Assembly (NCBI RefSeq): GCF_024802625.1
Contig: NZ_CP103371.1
Location: 1,116,001 to 1,180,000, forward strand
Direction of reading: 5' to 3'
DNA from: Massilia sp. H6
Lineage (GTDB): Bacteria; Pseudomonadota; Gammaproteobacteria; Burkholderiales; Burkholderiaceae_D
DNA length: 64,000 nucleotides
Position numbers and translations under genes: made by a program
In this document: piece by piece, positions 43,916 to 55,397 of the stretch
How the letters are laid out: each line of letters begins with the position of its first letter
Position numbering within the stretch: the stretch's first letter is position 1
Notes under the pieces: generated by a model
Database searches by the model: none
Seen by the model: the letters and a program-made list of their open reading frames with translations, nothing else
Told to the model about the DNA's origin: nothing

Positions 43916-43977
43916 GAGTTTCCTCGCATGAGCGACTAAAAAATTCTAAATTGATAACTCTCCAAGCTAGGTAATCT

Positions 43978-44406
43978 GTGTTCCAGGGCGCGTCAGCGAT
44001 CAATCTCGATGCCAAAGGCAGGATGTCAATCCCGGCAAAGCATCGTGACGCCTTGACTGTCCAGTGCGAAGGCCGGATGACGCTGACCAAGCACCCGCAC
44101 GGTTGCCTGTTGTTCTTCCCGCGCCCGGTCTGGGAGCAGCACCGCGACCAGATCGCCGCCTGGCCCATGTCGGCCAGGGCGTGGCAGCGCATTTTCCTTG
44201 GTAACGCCTGCGATGTCGAGGTCGATAGCGCCGGCCGCGTGCTGATCTCGCCCGAGCTGCGCGCCGCCGTGGGGCTGGAAAAAGAAGTCATGATGCTCGG
44301 CATGGGCACCCATTTCGAGATCTGGGATGCCGCCAAGCTGGCCGAGAGCGAAGCCGAGGCCGTGGCCGGCGGCATGCCTGATGTCCTTTCCAATTTCTCT
44401 TTCTGA
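43978..44406 (+). CDS. mraZ: Transcriptional regulator MraZ
   Basis: A 142-aa protein with two SpoVT/AbrB-like domains, each holding a D-x-x-x-R signature: [10 protein letters not shown] (10-19) and [10 protein letters not shown]. MraZ forms a ring that contacts the direct repeats in its own promoter and represses the division and cell wall cluster. The start is GTG 43978 with AGGTAA upstream. It is the first gene of the dcw cluster; rsmH follows 7 bp after its stop. Confidence 0.95.
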   Translation: MFQGASAINLDAKGRMSIPAKHRDALTVQCEGRMTLTKHPHGCLLFFPRPVWEQHRDQIAAWPMSARAWQRIFLGNACDVEVDSAGRVLISPELRAAVGLEKEVMMLGMGTHFEIWDAAKLAESEAEAVAGGMPDVLSNFSF

Positions 44407-44413
44407 GGCACCG

Positions 44414-45397
44414 ATGACGGAAACAACGACGGTGCCCGAAGGTATGCCTGCCGGTATGTCTGATTACCAACACCGCACCGTGCTGCTCGACGAGGCGGTC
44501 GATGCGCTCAACCTGGTGGGCGAACGCGTCAACGGTATCTATATAGATGGGACTTTTGGTCGTGGTGGCCACAGCCGTCTGCTGTTGTCGCGCCTGGGTC
44601 CGCAGGGACGCCTGTTTGCGTTCGACAAGGATTTGCAGGCCATCGACACCGCCGCCCAGATCGACGACCCCCGTTTCACGATCGTGCATGACAGCTTCGC
44701 CACGATGCGCGAGGCGCTGGCCGCGCGCGGCATCACCCAGGTCGACGGCATCTTGCTGGACCTGGGCATTTCGTCGCCCCAGGTGGACGACGCCACCCGC
44801 GGATTCAGCTTCCGCCAGGACGGCCCCCTCGACATGCGCATGGATACCACGCGCGGGATGTCGGCGGCCGACTGGCTGGCCATCGTGCCGGAACAACAAT
44901 TGGAAAAGGTGATACGAGATTATGGAGAAGAGCGGTTTGCTTTCCAGATTGCAAAGGCGGTTGCAGCTCGCCGGGCAGTCGAACCAATTTCGACCACACG
45001 ACAGCTTGCCGCAATCGTGGCACACGCGGTCAAGACTCGGGAAAAAGGCAAGGATCCGGCAACCCGGACCTTTCAAGCTATCCGGATTTTCATCAATAAA
45101 GAGCTTGAAGACCTCGAACAGGGCTTGATCGCGGCCTACGCCATGCTGGCGCCGGGCGCCCGCATGTCGGTGATCAGCTTCCACTCGCTGGAAGACCGCA
45201 TGGTCAAGCAGTTCCTGGCCTCCAAGGCCAAGGTGGAGCAGCCCGACCGCCGCCTGCCGATCCGCGCCGTCGACCTGCCGCAGCCGCTGATGAAGCTGAT
45301 CCACAAGACCAAGCCGTCCGACGCCGAGGTGGGAGACAATCCGCGCGCCCGCTCGGCGGTGCTGCGCGTGGCCGAGCGTCTCGGGAGCGCGCCATGA
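44414..45397 (+). CDS. rsmH: 16S rRNA (cytosine(1402)-N4)-methyltransferase RsmH
   Basis: A 327-aa RsmH (MraW). The SAM-binding motif is [12 protein letters not shown] (43-54). Other family blocks are [26 protein letters not shown] and the C-terminal [13 protein letters not shown]. It N4-methylates C1402 in the 16S decoding centre. Codons in about 44895-45130 (residues 161-239) are markedly different from the rest, with ATA, CGA, ACA, CCA and GGA, although the protein stays in frame and family-like. Its stop overlaps ftsL by 4 bp. Confidence 0.95.
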   Translation: MTETTTVPEGMPAGMSDYQHRTVLLDEAVDALNLVGERVNGIYIDGTFGRGGHSRLLLSRLGPQGRLFAFDKDLQAIDTAAQIDDPRFTIVHDSFATMREALAARGITQVDGILLDLGISSPQVDDATRGFSFRQDGPLDMRMDTTRGMSAADWLAIVPEQQLEKVIRDYGEERFAFQIAKAVAARRAVEPISTTRQLAAIVAHAVKTREKGKDPATRTFQAIRIFINKELEDLEQGLIAAYAMLAPGARMSVISFHSLEDRMVKQFLASKAKVEQPDRRLPIRAVDLPQPLMKLIHKTKPSDAEVGDNPRARSAVLRVAERLGSAP

Positions 45398-45666
45398 ACG
45401 TCAAGCTTAATATCGTGCTGACGGCGGCGCTGGTGCTGTGCGCGCTGTCGGTGGTCAATGCCCGCTACCAGGCGCGCCACCTGCTGATCGAAGTCGAACG
45501 CCTGCAGCAGCAGTCGCGCCAGCTCGACATCGACTGGGCCCAGCTCCAGCTCGACCAGTCGACGCTGGGCAAGAACGAACGTATCGAACAGATCGCACGC
45601 ACCGACCTGAACATGGCTCCGCTGACCCCGGCCCGCACCCAGTACCTGACCGAAGGGGCGCAATGA
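45394..45666 (+). CDS. ftsL: Cell division protein FtsL
   Basis: A 90-aa bitopic protein. Residues about 4-22 form the membrane helix ([19 protein letters not shown]), followed by a periplasmic coiled coil rich in Leu/Gln ([20 protein letters not shown]) and the conserved [12 protein letters not shown] segment. FtsL joins FtsB and FtsQ to activate septal peptidoglycan synthesis. Both ends overlap neighbours: ATGA with rsmH upstream and ATGA with ftsI downstream. Confidence 0.93.
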   Translation: MNVKLNIVLTAALVLCALSVVNARYQARHLLIEVERLQQQSRQLDIDWAQLQLDQSTLGKNERIEQIARTDLNMAPLTPARTQYLTEGAQ

Positions 45667-47450
45667 GCCGGTCGAACGCGCGGGTCGAACGACGCAGCAC
45701 CTCGCGGGTAGCCGCGTCCAAGGGCGTGGCCTTTTCAAAGAGCCCCCTGCTGGCCGTGAACGTGCCGACCTGGCGTTCGCGCCTGGTGCTGTTCGTGATG
45801 TTCGCGGCCTTCGCCGCGCTCGCCGTGCGCGCGCTCTGGCTGCAGGGCATGTCGACCCAGTTCCTGCAAAAGCAGGGCAAGAGCCGCTACGAGCGCACGC
45901 TCGAATTGCCTGCCACGCGCGGCAAGATCATGGACCGCAATGGCGCGGTGCTGGCCTCGTCGCTGCCGGTCAAGGCGGTGTGGGCGATTCCCGAAGACGT
46001 GCTCGCTTCGCCGGCCGACAAGATCACCGCCCTGGCGCGCCTGCTCGACATGCCGGAAGCCGACCTGCGCAAGAAGCTCGACTCCGACCGCACCTTCGTC
46101 TACCTCAAGCGCCAGGTCGAGATGCCGGTCATCGCCCAGATCGAGAAGCTCAAGATCGACGGCATCGACACCCGCAAGGAATACAAGCGCTTCTACCCGC
46201 AGGGCGAAGTGATGACCCACATGGTGGGCTTCACCAACGTCGAAGACGTCGGCCAGGAAGGCATGGAGCTGTTCCACCAGAAGACCCTGGTCGGCGTGCC
46301 GGGCAGCCGCCGCGTGATCAAGGACCGTCTGGGCCACATCGCCGAAGACCTGGGCATGTTCCGCGAACCGCACCAGGGCAAGGACCTGACCCTGTCGGTC
46401 GACAGCAAGCTGCAGTACATCGCCTTCACCAGCGTCAAGAACGCGGTCGAGAAATTCAATGCGCAGGCTGGCGCCGCCGTGCTGCTGGACGTGCAAACCG
46501 GCGAAGTGCTGGCCCTGGCCAACTACCCGACCTATAACCCGAACGACCGCTCCAAGCTCACCGGCGCGCAGCTGCGCAACCGCGTCATCACCGATACCTT
46601 CGAGCCGGGCTCGACGCTCAAGCCGATCACGGTGGCGCTGGCGCTGGAAAAGAAGCGCGTCACGCCCGATACCGTGTTCGATGTCTCGGGCGGACGCATC
46701 GTGGTGGGTGGGCGCACGATCCGCGACATGCACCCGAAAGATGCGCTCACGGTCGGCGGCATCATCCAGAAATCGTCGAACGTCGGCACCGTCAAGATCG
46801 CCCAGATGCTGCAACCCCAGGACATGTGGGAGCTGTACACCAAGCTCGGTTTCGGCCAGGCGCCGCGCTACGGCTTCCCGGGCGCCGTCGCCGGCCGCGT
46901 GCGTCCATGGAAATCATGGAAGCCGATCGAATACGCCAACATGTCGTTCGGCCACGGCCTGTCGGTGTCGCTGCTGCAGCTGGCGCGTTCGTACATGGTG
47001 TTCGCACGTGACGGCGACATCATTCCGCTGTCGTTCGTGAAGGTAACCGACAAGCCCGCCGGCCAGCAGGTGATCTCGCCCAAGACCGCCGCCCAGGTGC
47101 GCACCATGCTCGAATCCGTGGTCGGCCCGGACGGCACCGCCTCGAAGGCCCAGGTGGCCGGCTACCGCGTCGGCGGCAAGACCGGTACCGCCGAAAAGAT
47201 CGTCAACGGCCGCTATTCGAAGACCGACAACATCGGTTATTTCGTCGGTATCGCGCCGATGTCCAAGCCGCGCTTCGTCATCGCCGTCATGATCGACAAC
47301 CCGCGCGGCGCCCTGCGCACCGGCGGCAGCGTCGCCGCGCCAACCGCCGCCGACCTGGCATCGAACGCGCTGCGCGCCGCCAACGTGCCGCCCGACTCCT
47401 CGGTGACCGACATCATCATTCCTGAAATTCCCCTCGAGGAGAGCATGTGA
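45663..47450 (+). CDS. ftsI: Peptidoglycan D,D-transpeptidase FtsI (PBP3)
   Basis: A 595-aa class B penicillin-binding protein. A cytosolic basic tail and membrane helix (about residues 38-60) lead into the pedestal (starting ELPATRGKIMDRNG) and the transpeptidase domain. That domain has the active-site Ser317 in S-T-L-K, the SSN motif (371-373) and KTG (506-508). It crosslinks septal peptidoglycan together with FtsW. ATG 45663 overlaps the ftsL stop; its own stop shares a base with murE. Confidence 0.96.
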   Translation: MSRSNARVERRSTSRVAASKGVAFSKSPLLAVNVPTWRSRLVLFVMFAAFAALAVRALWLQGMSTQFLQKQGKSRYERTLELPATRGKIMDRNGAVLASSLPVKAVWAIPEDVLASPADKITALARLLDMPEADLRKKLDSDRTFVYLKRQVEMPVIAQIEKLKIDGIDTRKEYKRFYPQGEVMTHMVGFTNVEDVGQEGMELFHQKTLVGVPGSRRVIKDRLGHIAEDLGMFREPHQGKDLTLSVDSKLQYIAFTSVKNAVEKFNAQAGAAVLLDVQTGEVLALANYPTYNPNDRSKLTGAQLRNRVITDTFEPGSTLKPITVALALEKKRVTPDTVFDVSGGRIVVGGRTIRDMHPKDALTVGGIIQKSSNVGTVKIAQMLQPQDMWELYTKLGFGQAPRYGFPGAVAGRVRPWKSWKPIEYANMSFGHGLSVSLLQLARSYMVFARDGDIIPLSFVKVTDKPAGQQVISPKTAAQVRTMLESVVGPDGTASKAQVAGYRVGGKTGTAEKIVNGRYSKTDNIGYFVGIAPMSKPRFVIAVMIDNPRGALRTGGSVAAPTAADLASNALRAANVPPDSSVTDIIIPEIPLEESM

Positions 47451-48982
47451 TGGCAAGCTGCCTGAACGACATCTCCCAATGGATCCTTGCCGCCGCGCCG
47501 GGCGCGCGCCTGGTTTCCGACTCGCGCCGGGTAGCCCCGGGCGACGTGTTCTTTGCCTATCCGGGCGAGGGCGCCGATGGCCGCGACTATATCGGCGCGG
47601 CCATCGCCGCCGGCGCCGCCGCGGTCGTGCATGAAGCCGATGGCCATGCCTGGAACGAGGCGCATGCGCTGCCGCACCTGGCCGTCGCCGGGCTCAGGCA
47701 GCAGGCCGGGCCGATCGCGCACGCGGTATTGCAGCAACCCGACGCGGCCATGTTCACCGTGGCCGTCACCGGCACCAACGGCAAGACTTCTTGCGCGGTG
47801 TGGCTGGGCCAGGCGCTGGCCCGCCTGGGCGAGACCGCGGCCATGATCGGCACGCTGGGCGTGGGCATCGCCAAGGGCCGGGCCGAACCGCGCTTCGACG
47901 CCACCGGCTACACCACGCCAGATGCGGTGCTGCTGGCCCAGACCCTGGCCGAACTGCGTGCCCAGGGCGCGACCGCGCTGGCGATCGAAGCCTCGTCGAT
48001 CGGCCTGGTGCAGGGCCGGATGAGCGGCATGCACGTCGACGCCGCCATCTTCACCAACCTGACCCGCGACCACCTCGACTTCCATGGCGACATGGAGCGC
48101 TACGAGGCGGCCAAGCTGATGCTGTTCGAGTGGAACGGCTTGAAGTCGGCCATCGTCAACCTCGACGACCCGGCCGGGCAGCGGCTGGTTGCGCACCTGC
48201 GCGCCAAATTCCCCGCGCTGGCGGTCACCGGCTATACGCTGGGCGACGCCGCCGCGCAACCGGCCATCGACGGCGTGGGCATGCTGCGCGCCGCCAACCT
48301 GCGCAGCCGTCCGGCGGGCACCGAATTTGTCGTCGACACCCCGCTCGGAAGCGCCACCGTCAAGTCGCACCTGGTCGGCCACTTCAATGTCAGCAATGCG
48401 CTGGCGGTGCTCGGCGCGCTGCTGGCCAAGGGCGTGGCGCTCAAGGCCGCGGTGGATGCCGTCGAAGCGCTGCAGCCGGCCCCCGGCCGCATGCAGCAGA
48501 TCGGCGGTCAGGACGCGCCCATGGTGGTGATCGATTATGCACACACGCCGGACGCGCTGGAAAAAACGCTGCAGGCACTGCGCCAGGTAGCCACCGAGCG
48601 CGGCGGCCAGTTGTGGTGCGTGTTCGGCTGCGGTGGCGACCGCGATCCGGGCAAGCGCCCACAGATGGGCGCCATTGCACAAGCGGCCGACCAGGTGGTG
48701 GTTACCAGCGACAACCCACGCAGCGAAGAGCCAGGCGGCATCATCGCCCAGATCGTCGCCGGCATGGACAAGGACCATGGCGGCAGCTGGCAGGCGGTCG
48801 AAGACCGCGCTACCGCCATCCTGGTGGCGGTGAAGAACGCCGGCAAGCAGGACGTGATCCTGCTGGCAGGGAAGGGCCACGAGCCCTACCAGGAAATCAA
48901 GGGCAGGAAAATGCCGTTCTCCGATCTCGATCACGCTACGCTCGCCCTGAGCGCGCGGATGACCATGATGAGGACTCACTGA
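47450..48982 (+). CDS. murE: UDP-MurNAc-tripeptide synthetase MurE
   Basis: A 510-aa Mur ligase with P-loop TGTNGKT (108-114) and the DNPRSEEP motif (DNPR at 421-424). DNPR indicates meso-diaminopimelate as the added amino acid, as in other Gram-negatives. It catalyses the third-residue addition to UDP-MurNAc-dipeptide in the cytosol. ATG 47450 shares one base with the ftsI stop (TGATG); a GTG directly before it is also possible. The stop again overlaps murF. Confidence 0.96.
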   Translation: MASCLNDISQWILAAAPGARLVSDSRRVAPGDVFFAYPGEGADGRDYIGAAIAAGAAAVVHEADGHAWNEAHALPHLAVAGLRQQAGPIAHAVLQQPDAAMFTVAVTGTNGKTSCAVWLGQALARLGETAAMIGTLGVGIAKGRAEPRFDATGYTTPDAVLLAQTLAELRAQGATALAIEASSIGLVQGRMSGMHVDAAIFTNLTRDHLDFHGDMERYEAAKLMLFEWNGLKSAIVNLDDPAGQRLVAHLRAKFPALAVTGYTLGDAAAQPAIDGVGMLRAANLRSRPAGTEFVVDTPLGSATVKSHLVGHFNVSNALAVLGALLAKGVALKAAVDAVEALQPAPGRMQQIGGQDAPMVVIDYAHTPDALEKTLQALRQVATERGGQLWCVFGCGGDRDPGKRPQMGAIAQAADQVVVTSDNPRSEEPGGIIAQIVAGMDKDHGGSWQAVEDRATAILVAVKNAGKQDVILLAGKGHEPYQEIKGRKMPFSDLDHATLALSARMTMMRTH

Positions 48983-50391
48983 TGGGTATCCAGATGCAGG
49001 GTACGCAGATGCGCGCGTCGCTGGCACAACTTGCCGCGTGCATCCCCGGCGCGCGGCTGGTGGGTGCGGATGCCGCCGTCGAGGGCGTCTCGACCGACAG
49101 CCGCAGCGCGCCGGCCGGCGCCCTGTTCGTCGCGCTCAAGGGCGAGACCTTCGACGCGCATGGTTTCCTGGACCAGGTCGCCGGCCGCGGCGTGGCCGCG
49201 GTCGTGGTGCATGCGCTTCCCGACGGCTGGACCCTGCCTGCCATCGTGGTGCCCGATACCCTGGTGGCGCTGGGCCGGATCGCCAATTTCTGGCGCGCCA
49301 GGCATGCCATTGCCGTGATCGGCGTGACCGGCTCGAACGGCAAGACCACGGTCAAGGAAATGATCGCTTCGATCCTCGCCGCCGCGTTTGGCGAGGACGC
49401 GCGCCTGGCGACGCAGGGCAACCTGAATAACGAGATCGGGGTGCCATTGACGCTGCTGCGCCTGGGTAGCCAGCACCGCGCGGCCGTGATCGAGATGGGC
49501 ATGAACCATCCGGGCGAGATTGGCCGCCTGGCCGCGATTGCACAGCCTACGGTGGCCATGGTCAACAACGCCCAGCGCGAGCACCAGGAATTCATGCACA
49601 CCGTGGAAGCGGTGGCGCGCGAAAACGGTTCCGTGCTGCAGGCCCTGCCGCCCGACGGCGTGGCGGTGTTCCCGGGTGACGACACCTATACTGACCTGTG
49701 GCGCGAGATGGCGCAGTGCTCCACCCTGACTTTTGGCCTGAGCCCGGCGTGCGACGTGCGGGCAAGTTTCGTCGCGACCGGTTTCGGCAACGAACTGACC
49801 GTGACCGCAGGCGGCGCCCGCTACACGCTGGCGCTGGCCGCAGCCGGCGAACACAACGTGCGCAATGCGCTCGCCGCATTCGCCAGCACCCTGGCCGCCG
49901 GCATCCCGGCCGAGGCCATCGTGCGCGGCCTGGAAGCGTTCGCGCCGGTGGGGGGGCGCCTGCAGCGCAAGCAGGCCGCGGGCGGCGCCACCGTGATCGA
50001 CGATACCTACAACGCCAACCCGGATTCGATGCGCGCCGCGATCGACGTGCTGGCAGCCTGCCCGGCCCCGCGCATCCTGGTGGCGGGCGACATGGGCGAA
50101 GTCGGCACGCAAGGCAGGGAGTTTCACGAAGAAGTCGCTGCCTATGCGAAGCAGCAGGGCATCGAGACCGTGCTCGCCACTGGCGAACTGGCGCGTTTCA
50201 TGAGCGCATCGGGAGCACGGCATTACGAACAGTTCGACGAATTATTGGCAGCACTGGATGCAATCCTGGGCGGCAACGCTGGTGCCAAGAGCGAGGCGAC
50301 TGTGCTGGTGAAGGGCTCGCGTTTCATGAAGATGGAACGCGTGGTCCTGCACCTGACCGGACACACTACTACTGGCAAGGACGCCCACTAA
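48982..50391 (+). CDS. murF: UDP-MurNAc-tripeptide-D-alanyl-D-alanine ligase MurF
   Basis: A 469-aa Mur ligase with the P-loop TGSNGKTT (116-123), [13 protein letters not shown] and the C-terminal [11 protein letters not shown] family block. It adds D-Ala-D-Ala to complete the pentapeptide. The ATG overlaps the murE stop by one base (TGATG). mraY begins 1 bp after its stop. Confidence 0.96.
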   Translation: MGIQMQGTQMRASLAQLAACIPGARLVGADAAVEGVSTDSRSAPAGALFVALKGETFDAHGFLDQVAGRGVAAVVVHALPDGWTLPAIVVPDTLVALGRIANFWRARHAIAVIGVTGSNGKTTVKEMIASILAAAFGEDARLATQGNLNNEIGVPLTLLRLGSQHRAAVIEMGMNHPGEIGRLAAIAQPTVAMVNNAQREHQEFMHTVEAVARENGSVLQALPPDGVAVFPGDDTYTDLWREMAQCSTLTFGLSPACDVRASFVATGFGNELTVTAGGARYTLALAAAGEHNVRNALAAFASTLAAGIPAEAIVRGLEAFAPVGGRLQRKQAAGGATVIDDTYNANPDSMRAAIDVLAACPAPRILVAGDMGEVGTQGREFHEEVAAYAKQQGIETVLATGELARFMSASGARHYEQFDELLAALDAILGGNAGAKSEATVLVKGSRFMKMERVVLHLTGHTTTGKDAH

Positions 50392-50392
50392 T

Positions 50393-51562
50393 ATGCTTCT
50401 CTGGCTCGCCCAATACTTCCAGGACTATATCGGTCCGCTGCGCGTATTCAACTACATTACCTTCCGTGCGGTGTTCGCCACCATCACCGCCATCGCCATC
50501 GGCCTGATCTGCGGTCCGGCCGTGATCCGCAAGCTCACCGAGCTCAAGGTTGGCCAGGCGGTGCGCACCTACGGCCCGCAGACCCACCTGGCCAAGCATG
50601 GCACCCCGACCATGGGCGGCGTACTGGTGCTGATCTCGATCGGCATCTCCACCTTGCTGTGGTGCGACCTGTCGAACCGCCTGATCTGGCCAGTGCTGGT
50701 CGTGACCATGGGCTTCGGCGCGGTCGGCTGGGTCGACGATTACCGCAAGGTGGTCTACAAGGATCCGGAAGGCATGCCTTCGCGCGAAAAATACTTCTGG
50801 ATGTCGCTGGTCGGCATCGCCTCGGCGCTGTATCTGGCGTTCTCGGTGTCGGCCGCGAACCCGTGGGAAGTGCTGCAACTGTTCTACGCCTGGGTGCAGT
50901 CGGGCTTCTCGATGACCCTGCCCCCCAAGGCCGACCTGATCGTCCCGTTCTTCAAGTCGATCAGCTATCCGCTGGGCGTGTGGGGCTTCATCGCGCTGAC
51001 TTATTGCGTGATCGTCGGTTCCAGCAATGCGGTCAATTTCACCGACGGCCTCGATGGCCTGGCAATCATGCCGACCGTGATGGTCGGTGGCGCCCTTGGC
51101 CTGTTCGCCTACCTGACCGGTAGCGCGACGTTCTCGAAATACCTGTTGATCCCCTACATCCCGGGCGCCGGCGAACTGCTGATCTTCTGCGGCGCGATGG
51201 CGGGCGCGGGACTGGCCTTTCTCTGGTATAACGCGCACCCGGCGCAGATGTTCATGGGCGACGTCGGTGCGCTGGCGCTGGGCGGCGCGCTCGGCACCAT
51301 CGCCGTCATCGTGCGCCAGGAAATCGTCCTGTTCATCATGGGCGGCGTGTTCGTGGCCGAAACCCTGTCGGTGATCATCCAGGTGACCTGGTTCAAGTAC
51401 ACCAAGCGCCGCTACGGGCTTGGCCGCCGCGTGTTCCTGATGGCGCCGCTGCACCACCATTTCGAACAAAAAGGCTGGAAAGAGACCAAGGTCGTGGTCC
51501 GTTTCTGGATCGTGACCATGATGCTGGTCCTGGTCGGCCTGTCTACCCTGAAGCTGCGCTGA
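50393..51562 (+). CDS. mraY: Phospho-MurNAc-pentapeptide translocase MraY
   Basis: A 389-aa, ten-helix membrane enzyme. It shows the conserved [12 protein letters not shown] loop, the catalytic Asp cluster in VDDYRK and [10 protein letters not shown], and the C-terminal [13 protein letters not shown]. It transfers phospho-MurNAc-pentapeptide to undecaprenyl phosphate, forming lipid I. It sits 1 bp after murF and 3 bp before murD. Confidence 0.97.
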   Translation: MLLWLAQYFQDYIGPLRVFNYITFRAVFATITAIAIGLICGPAVIRKLTELKVGQAVRTYGPQTHLAKHGTPTMGGVLVLISIGISTLLWCDLSNRLIWPVLVVTMGFGAVGWVDDYRKVVYKDPEGMPSREKYFWMSLVGIASALYLAFSVSAANPWEVLQLFYAWVQSGFSMTLPPKADLIVPFFKSISYPLGVWGFIALTYCVIVGSSNAVNFTDGLDGLAIMPTVMVGGALGLFAYLTGSATFSKYLLIPYIPGAGELLIFCGAMAGAGLAFLWYNAHPAQMFMGDVGALALGGALGTIAVIVRQEIVLFIMGGVFVAETLSVIIQVTWFKYTKRRYGLGRRVFLMAPLHHHFEQKGWKETKVVVRFWIVTMMLVLVGLSTLKLR

Positions 51563-51565
51563 AGA

Positions 51566-53065
51566 ATGAACTACCACGGTAAATCGGCACTCATCCTGGG
51601 TCTGGGCGAATCCGGGCTGGCGATGGCGCAATGGCTGGCGCGCGCTGGCGCGCGCGTGCGCGTGGCCGACACGCGCGCCGAGCCGCAGCGCCTGGCGGCC
51701 CTGCGCCAGGCCGTGCCGGATGCCGAATTCGCCGGCGGCGAATTTACCGCGGCCTTGCTCGACGGCGTCGACTTCGTTGCCGTCAGCCCGGGGCTGGCCC
51801 CAGGCCGCGAGCTGGCCGCGCTTGTGCCGGCCGCGGACGAACGCCAGATCCCGGTGTGGGGCGAGATCGAACTGTTCGCGCAGGCGCTGGCGCAGCTGCG
51901 CCTCGAGCGCGGCTACGCGCCCAAGGTCATCGCCATCACCGGCACCAATGGCAAGACCACCGTTACCAGCCTGACCGGTTTGCTGTGCCGCCGCGCGGGC
52001 CTGTCCACGCGCGTGGCCGGCAACATCAGCCCGGCCGCGCTGGACGTGCTCAGGGAAAGCCTCGACCAGGACAATTTGCCGCAGGCCTGGGTACTGGAGC
52101 TGTCGAGCTTCCAGCTGCACACGACCTTCAGCCTGCAGGCCGATGCCGCCACCGTGCTGAATCTCTCCCAGGACCACCTCGACTGGCACGGCAGCATGGA
52201 TGCCTATGCGTCTGACAAGGCGCGCATCTTCGGGGCCGATACCGTGCGCGTACTCAACCGCGACGACGCCCACGTGATGCGCATGGCCAAGCCTGGCGCG
52301 CCGGCCTTTACCTTTGGCACCGGCGAGCCGGTCGAGGCAAACAGCTTCGGCCTGCTCGGCGAGCGCGGCGTGCTGTGGCTGGCCAATGCCGTCGAGAGCG
52401 GCGACGAGCCGCTTCGCAAACTGAAAAAGGGCGAGGCGGCGGCGCCCATGGACATCACGGTCAGCCGCCTGATGCCGGCCGACGCGCTCAAGATTCGCGG
52501 CTTGCACAATGCCTCGAACGCACTGGCCGCGCTGGCGCTGTGCCGTGCCTGCGGCCTGCCGCTGGCGCCGCTGCTGCACGGCTTGCGAGAATATACGGGC
52601 GAACCGCACCGCGTCGAACTGGTCGCATCCATCGACGGCGTCGACTACTACGACGACAGCAAGGGCACCAACGTCGGCGCCACCGTTGCCGCGCTCGATG
52701 GCCTGGGCCAGGCCTTTGCCGGCCAGGACCAGCAGATCGTCCTGATTGCCGGTGGCGACGGCAAGGGCCAGGACTTCGCGCCCTTGGCGCTGCCCGCGTC
52801 GCGCCACGTACGCGCCGTGCTGCTGATCGGCCGCGATGCGCCAAGCCTGCGCGCCGCCATCGAGCCGACCGGGGTGCCGGTATTCGACTTGCCGGGCTTG
52901 CCGCAAGCCGTGCTCAGGGCCAGCGGCCTGGCGCGTCCGGGCGACTGCGTGCTGCTGTCCCCGGCCTGCGCCAGTCTCGACATGTTCGACAACTATGCGC
53001 ACCGCGCGCAGGTGTTCGTCGATGCCGTGCGCGACATCGCCCTGGAAAAAGGCCAGGACATCTGA
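51566..53065 (+). CDS. murD: UDP-MurNAc-L-alanine-D-glutamate ligase MurD
   Basis: A 499-aa Mur ligase with an N-terminal Rossmann-like domain ([15 protein letters not shown]), P-loop TGTNGKTT (125-132) and the C-terminal domain with [10 protein letters not shown] and [15 protein letters not shown]. It adds D-glutamate to UDP-MurNAc-L-Ala. It is slightly longer than the E. coli enzyme because of loops near residues 90-120 and 260-310. The stop overlaps ftsW by one base. Confidence 0.96.
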   Translation: MNYHGKSALILGLGESGLAMAQWLARAGARVRVADTRAEPQRLAALRQAVPDAEFAGGEFTAALLDGVDFVAVSPGLAPGRELAALVPAADERQIPVWGEIELFAQALAQLRLERGYAPKVIAITGTNGKTTVTSLTGLLCRRAGLSTRVAGNISPAALDVLRESLDQDNLPQAWVLELSSFQLHTTFSLQADAATVLNLSQDHLDWHGSMDAYASDKARIFGADTVRVLNRDDAHVMRMAKPGAPAFTFGTGEPVEANSFGLLGERGVLWLANAVESGDEPLRKLKKGEAAAPMDITVSRLMPADALKIRGLHNASNALAALALCRACGLPLAPLLHGLREYTGEPHRVELVASIDGVDYYDDSKGTNVGATVAALDGLGQAFAGQDQQIVLIAGGDGKGQDFAPLALPASRHVRAVLLIGRDAPSLRAAIEPTGVPVFDLPGLPQAVLRASGLARPGDCVLLSPACASLDMFDNYAHRAQVFVDAVRDIALEKGQDI

Positions 53066-54282
53066 TGGCCTTCCAGCTTCCATTCAAGTTTTCGGGTTCT
53101 GCCAGCGACGCCTCGATCGAGGCGCGCAGCCGGCCATCGAAGATGATGGACTACGACCAGCCGCTGGTCTGGGTCACCGTGCTCTTGATGCTGTTCGGCC
53201 TGGTGATGGTGTATTCGGCCTCGATCGCGCTGCCGGACTCGCCGAAATTCGCCTACCTGGGCGACAAGAACGAATTCTTCCTGTATCGCCAGGCGATGTA
53301 CATCGCGGTATCGATGGCGGCGGCGGCGGTGGCCTTCCAGGTGCCGGTCGCGGTATGGCAGAAATATGCCCCGATGCTGTTCATCGCCACCTTGTTCTTG
53401 CTGACGCTGGTGCTGATTCCGGGCATCGGCGTGTCGGTCAATGGTGCGCGCCGCTGGCTGCCGCTGAAGATCATGAACCTGCAGCCGTCCGAAATCATGA
53501 AGATCGCCGCCGTCCTGTACGCCGCCGACTTCACGGTACGCAAGCAGGAATACATGCACAAGCTGACCAAGGGCTTCCTGCCGATGATGGTGGCGATCGG
53601 CCTGGTGGGCGGCCTGCTGCTGCTCGAGCCAGACCTTGGCGCCTTCGGCGTGATCGTCTGCATCGCCATGGGCATCCTGTTCCTGGGCGGAATCAACATC
53701 GTCTGGTTCGGCGGCATCGGCGCGCTGCTGGTGCTGATCTTCACCACCATCATCGCGCTCTCGCCCTTCCGCCGCGCCCGCATGTTCGCCTACCTCGACC
53801 CGTGGGAGAAGGGCAATGCGCTCGACAAGGCCTATCAGTTGACCCATTCGCTGATCGCCTTCGGGCGCGGCGAGTTCTTCGGGGTGGGCCTGGGCGGCAG
53901 CGTCGAGAAGCTGTTCTACCTGCCCGAAGCGCACACCGACTTCATCATGGCGGTGATCGGCGAAGAACTGGGCCTGGCTGGCGTGCTGGTGGTGATCGCG
54001 ATGTTCTACTGGCTGGTCAAGCGCGCCTTTGACATTGGCCGCCAGGCGATCGCGCTCGACCAGATCTTCGCCGGCCTGGTTGCGAAAGGCATCGGCATCT
54101 GGATCGGCGTGCAGACCTTCATCAACATGGGTGTGAACCTGGGCCTGCTGCCGACCAAGGGCCTGACCCTTCCCTTGATGAGCTTTGGCGGTTCGGGCGT
54201 GCTGTTCAACTGTGTCGGCCTGGCGATCCTGCTGCGCATCGACTACGAGAACCGCGTGCGCATGCGGGGAGGTCGGGCATGA
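53065..54282 (+). CDS. ftsW: Septal peptidoglycan polymerase FtsW
   Basis: A 405-aa SEDS-family membrane protein with about ten helices. Key blocks are [19 protein letters not shown], the polymerase-associated [20 protein letters not shown] and the C-terminal [17 protein letters not shown]. It polymerises glycan strands at the septum as partner of FtsI. ATG 53065 overlaps the murD stop; the stop overlaps murG by 4 bp. Confidence 0.96.
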   Translation: MAFQLPFKFSGSASDASIEARSRPSKMMDYDQPLVWVTVLLMLFGLVMVYSASIALPDSPKFAYLGDKNEFFLYRQAMYIAVSMAAAAVAFQVPVAVWQKYAPMLFIATLFLLTLVLIPGIGVSVNGARRWLPLKIMNLQPSEIMKIAAVLYAADFTVRKQEYMHKLTKGFLPMMVAIGLVGGLLLLEPDLGAFGVIVCIAMGILFLGGINIVWFGGIGALLVLIFTTIIALSPFRRARMFAYLDPWEKGNALDKAYQLTHSLIAFGRGEFFGVGLGGSVEKLFYLPEAHTDFIMAVIGEELGLAGVLVVIAMFYWLVKRAFDIGRQAIALDQIFAGLVAKGIGIWIGVQTFINMGVNLGLLPTKGLTLPLMSFGGSGVLFNCVGLAILLRIDYENRVRMRGGRA

Positions 54283-55397
54283 CGCAAGCTACACCGAAAC
54301 GCCTGATGATCATGGCGGCCGGCACGGGCGGCCACATCTTCCCCGGCATCGCGATTGCGCAGACCATGCGCGCGCGCGGCTGGGAAGTCAGCTGGCTGGG
54401 CACCGCGCACGGCATGGAAGCCGAGCTGGTGCCGAAAGCCGGCATTCCGATGGACACCATCGATTTCGCCGGCCTGCGCGGCAAGGGACTCAAGCACACC
54501 ATCACGGGCGCCTTCAAGATGGCCGCCAGCTTTGCCACCTGCCGCCGCATCCTGGGCCAGCGTGCGCCGAACGTGGTGCTGGGCATGGGCGGCTATGTGA
54601 CGGTGCCCGGCGGGATCATGGCGCGCGCGCGCGGCGTGCCGCTGGCGCTGGTCAATGCCGATGCCGCGCTGCTGCTGTCGAACAAGACCCTGGCCCCGCT
54701 CGCGCAGCGCGTGCTGTTCGGCTTCCCGGCCGATTTCGGCGGGGCGGCGAACAAGGCGGTGGTCACCGGCAACCCGGTGCGCCAGCAGATCCTCGACCTG
54801 GCGGCGCCCGCCGAACGCTTCGCGGGCCGCAGCGGTCCGCTGCGTATCCTGGTCGTTGGCGGCAGCCTCGGCGCCAAGGTTTTGAACGACAGCGTGCCGG
54901 CGGCGCTGGCCCTGATCGACCCGGCCCTGCAGCCGGCAGTGCGCCCGATCGTGACCCACCAGTCGGGCAAGAAGAATATCGACGCGCTGCGCGCGGCGTA
55001 TGCCCAAGCCGGTGTCGAGGCCACGGTCGTCGATTTCATCGACGACATGGCAGCGGCCTATGCGCAAGCCGACCTGGTGATCTGCCGCGCCGGCGCGATT
55101 ACCGTCTCTGAGCTGACCGCAGCCGGCGTGGCCAGCGTACTGGTGCCGTTTGTCGCCAGCACCACCAGTCACCAGCGCGACAACGCGCTCTGGATGGCAG
55201 GGCAGAAGGCGGCCGTCTACCTGCCGCAGGGCGAACTCAATGCGCAGCGCCTGGCAAGCCTGCTGCAGAACACCACGCGCGCCGATTGCCTGGAAATGGC
55301 GCAGGCGGCGGCAAAGGTGGGCAAGCGCGACGCCAACGAAGCGATCGCACAAGTATTAGAGCAACTGGCTGGACAGGCAAACAACCATGAAACATAA
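54279..55397 (+). CDS. murG: UDP-GlcNAc transferase MurG
   Basis: A 372-aa GT-B glycosyltransferase. It has the N-terminal Gly-rich loop GTGGH (15-19), [13 protein letters not shown], the second loop [11 protein letters not shown] and the UDP-GlcNAc site [15 protein letters not shown]. It converts lipid I to lipid II on the inner face of the membrane. The ATG overlaps the ftsW stop and its 3' end overlaps murC by 11 bp. Confidence 0.96.
   Translation: MTQATPKRLMIMAAGTGGHIFPGIAIAQTMRARGWEVSWLGTAHGMEAELVPKAGIPMDTIDFAGLRGKGLKHTITGAFKMAASFATCRRILGQRAPNVVLGMGGYVTVPGGIMARARGVPLALVNADAALLLSNKTLAPLAQRVLFGFPADFGGAANKAVVTGNPVRQQILDLAAPAERFAGRSGPLRILVVGGSLGAKVLNDSVPAALALIDPALQPAVRPIVTHQSGKKNIDALRAAYAQAGVEATVVDFIDDMAAAYAQADLVICRAGAITVSELTAAGVASVLVPFVASTTSHQRDNALWMAGQKAAVYLPQGELNAQRLASLLQNTTRADCLEMAQAAAKVGKRDANEAIAQVLEQLAGQANNHET

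Noticed and set aside
50369..53083. A 904-codon open frame on the minus strand across mraY and murD
   Set aside because: It lies wholly antisense to well-supported genes, has low-complexity His/Gln/Arg/Asp-rich content and no recognisable domain. Long antisense frames are expected in GC-rich genes because stop codons are rare in that phase.
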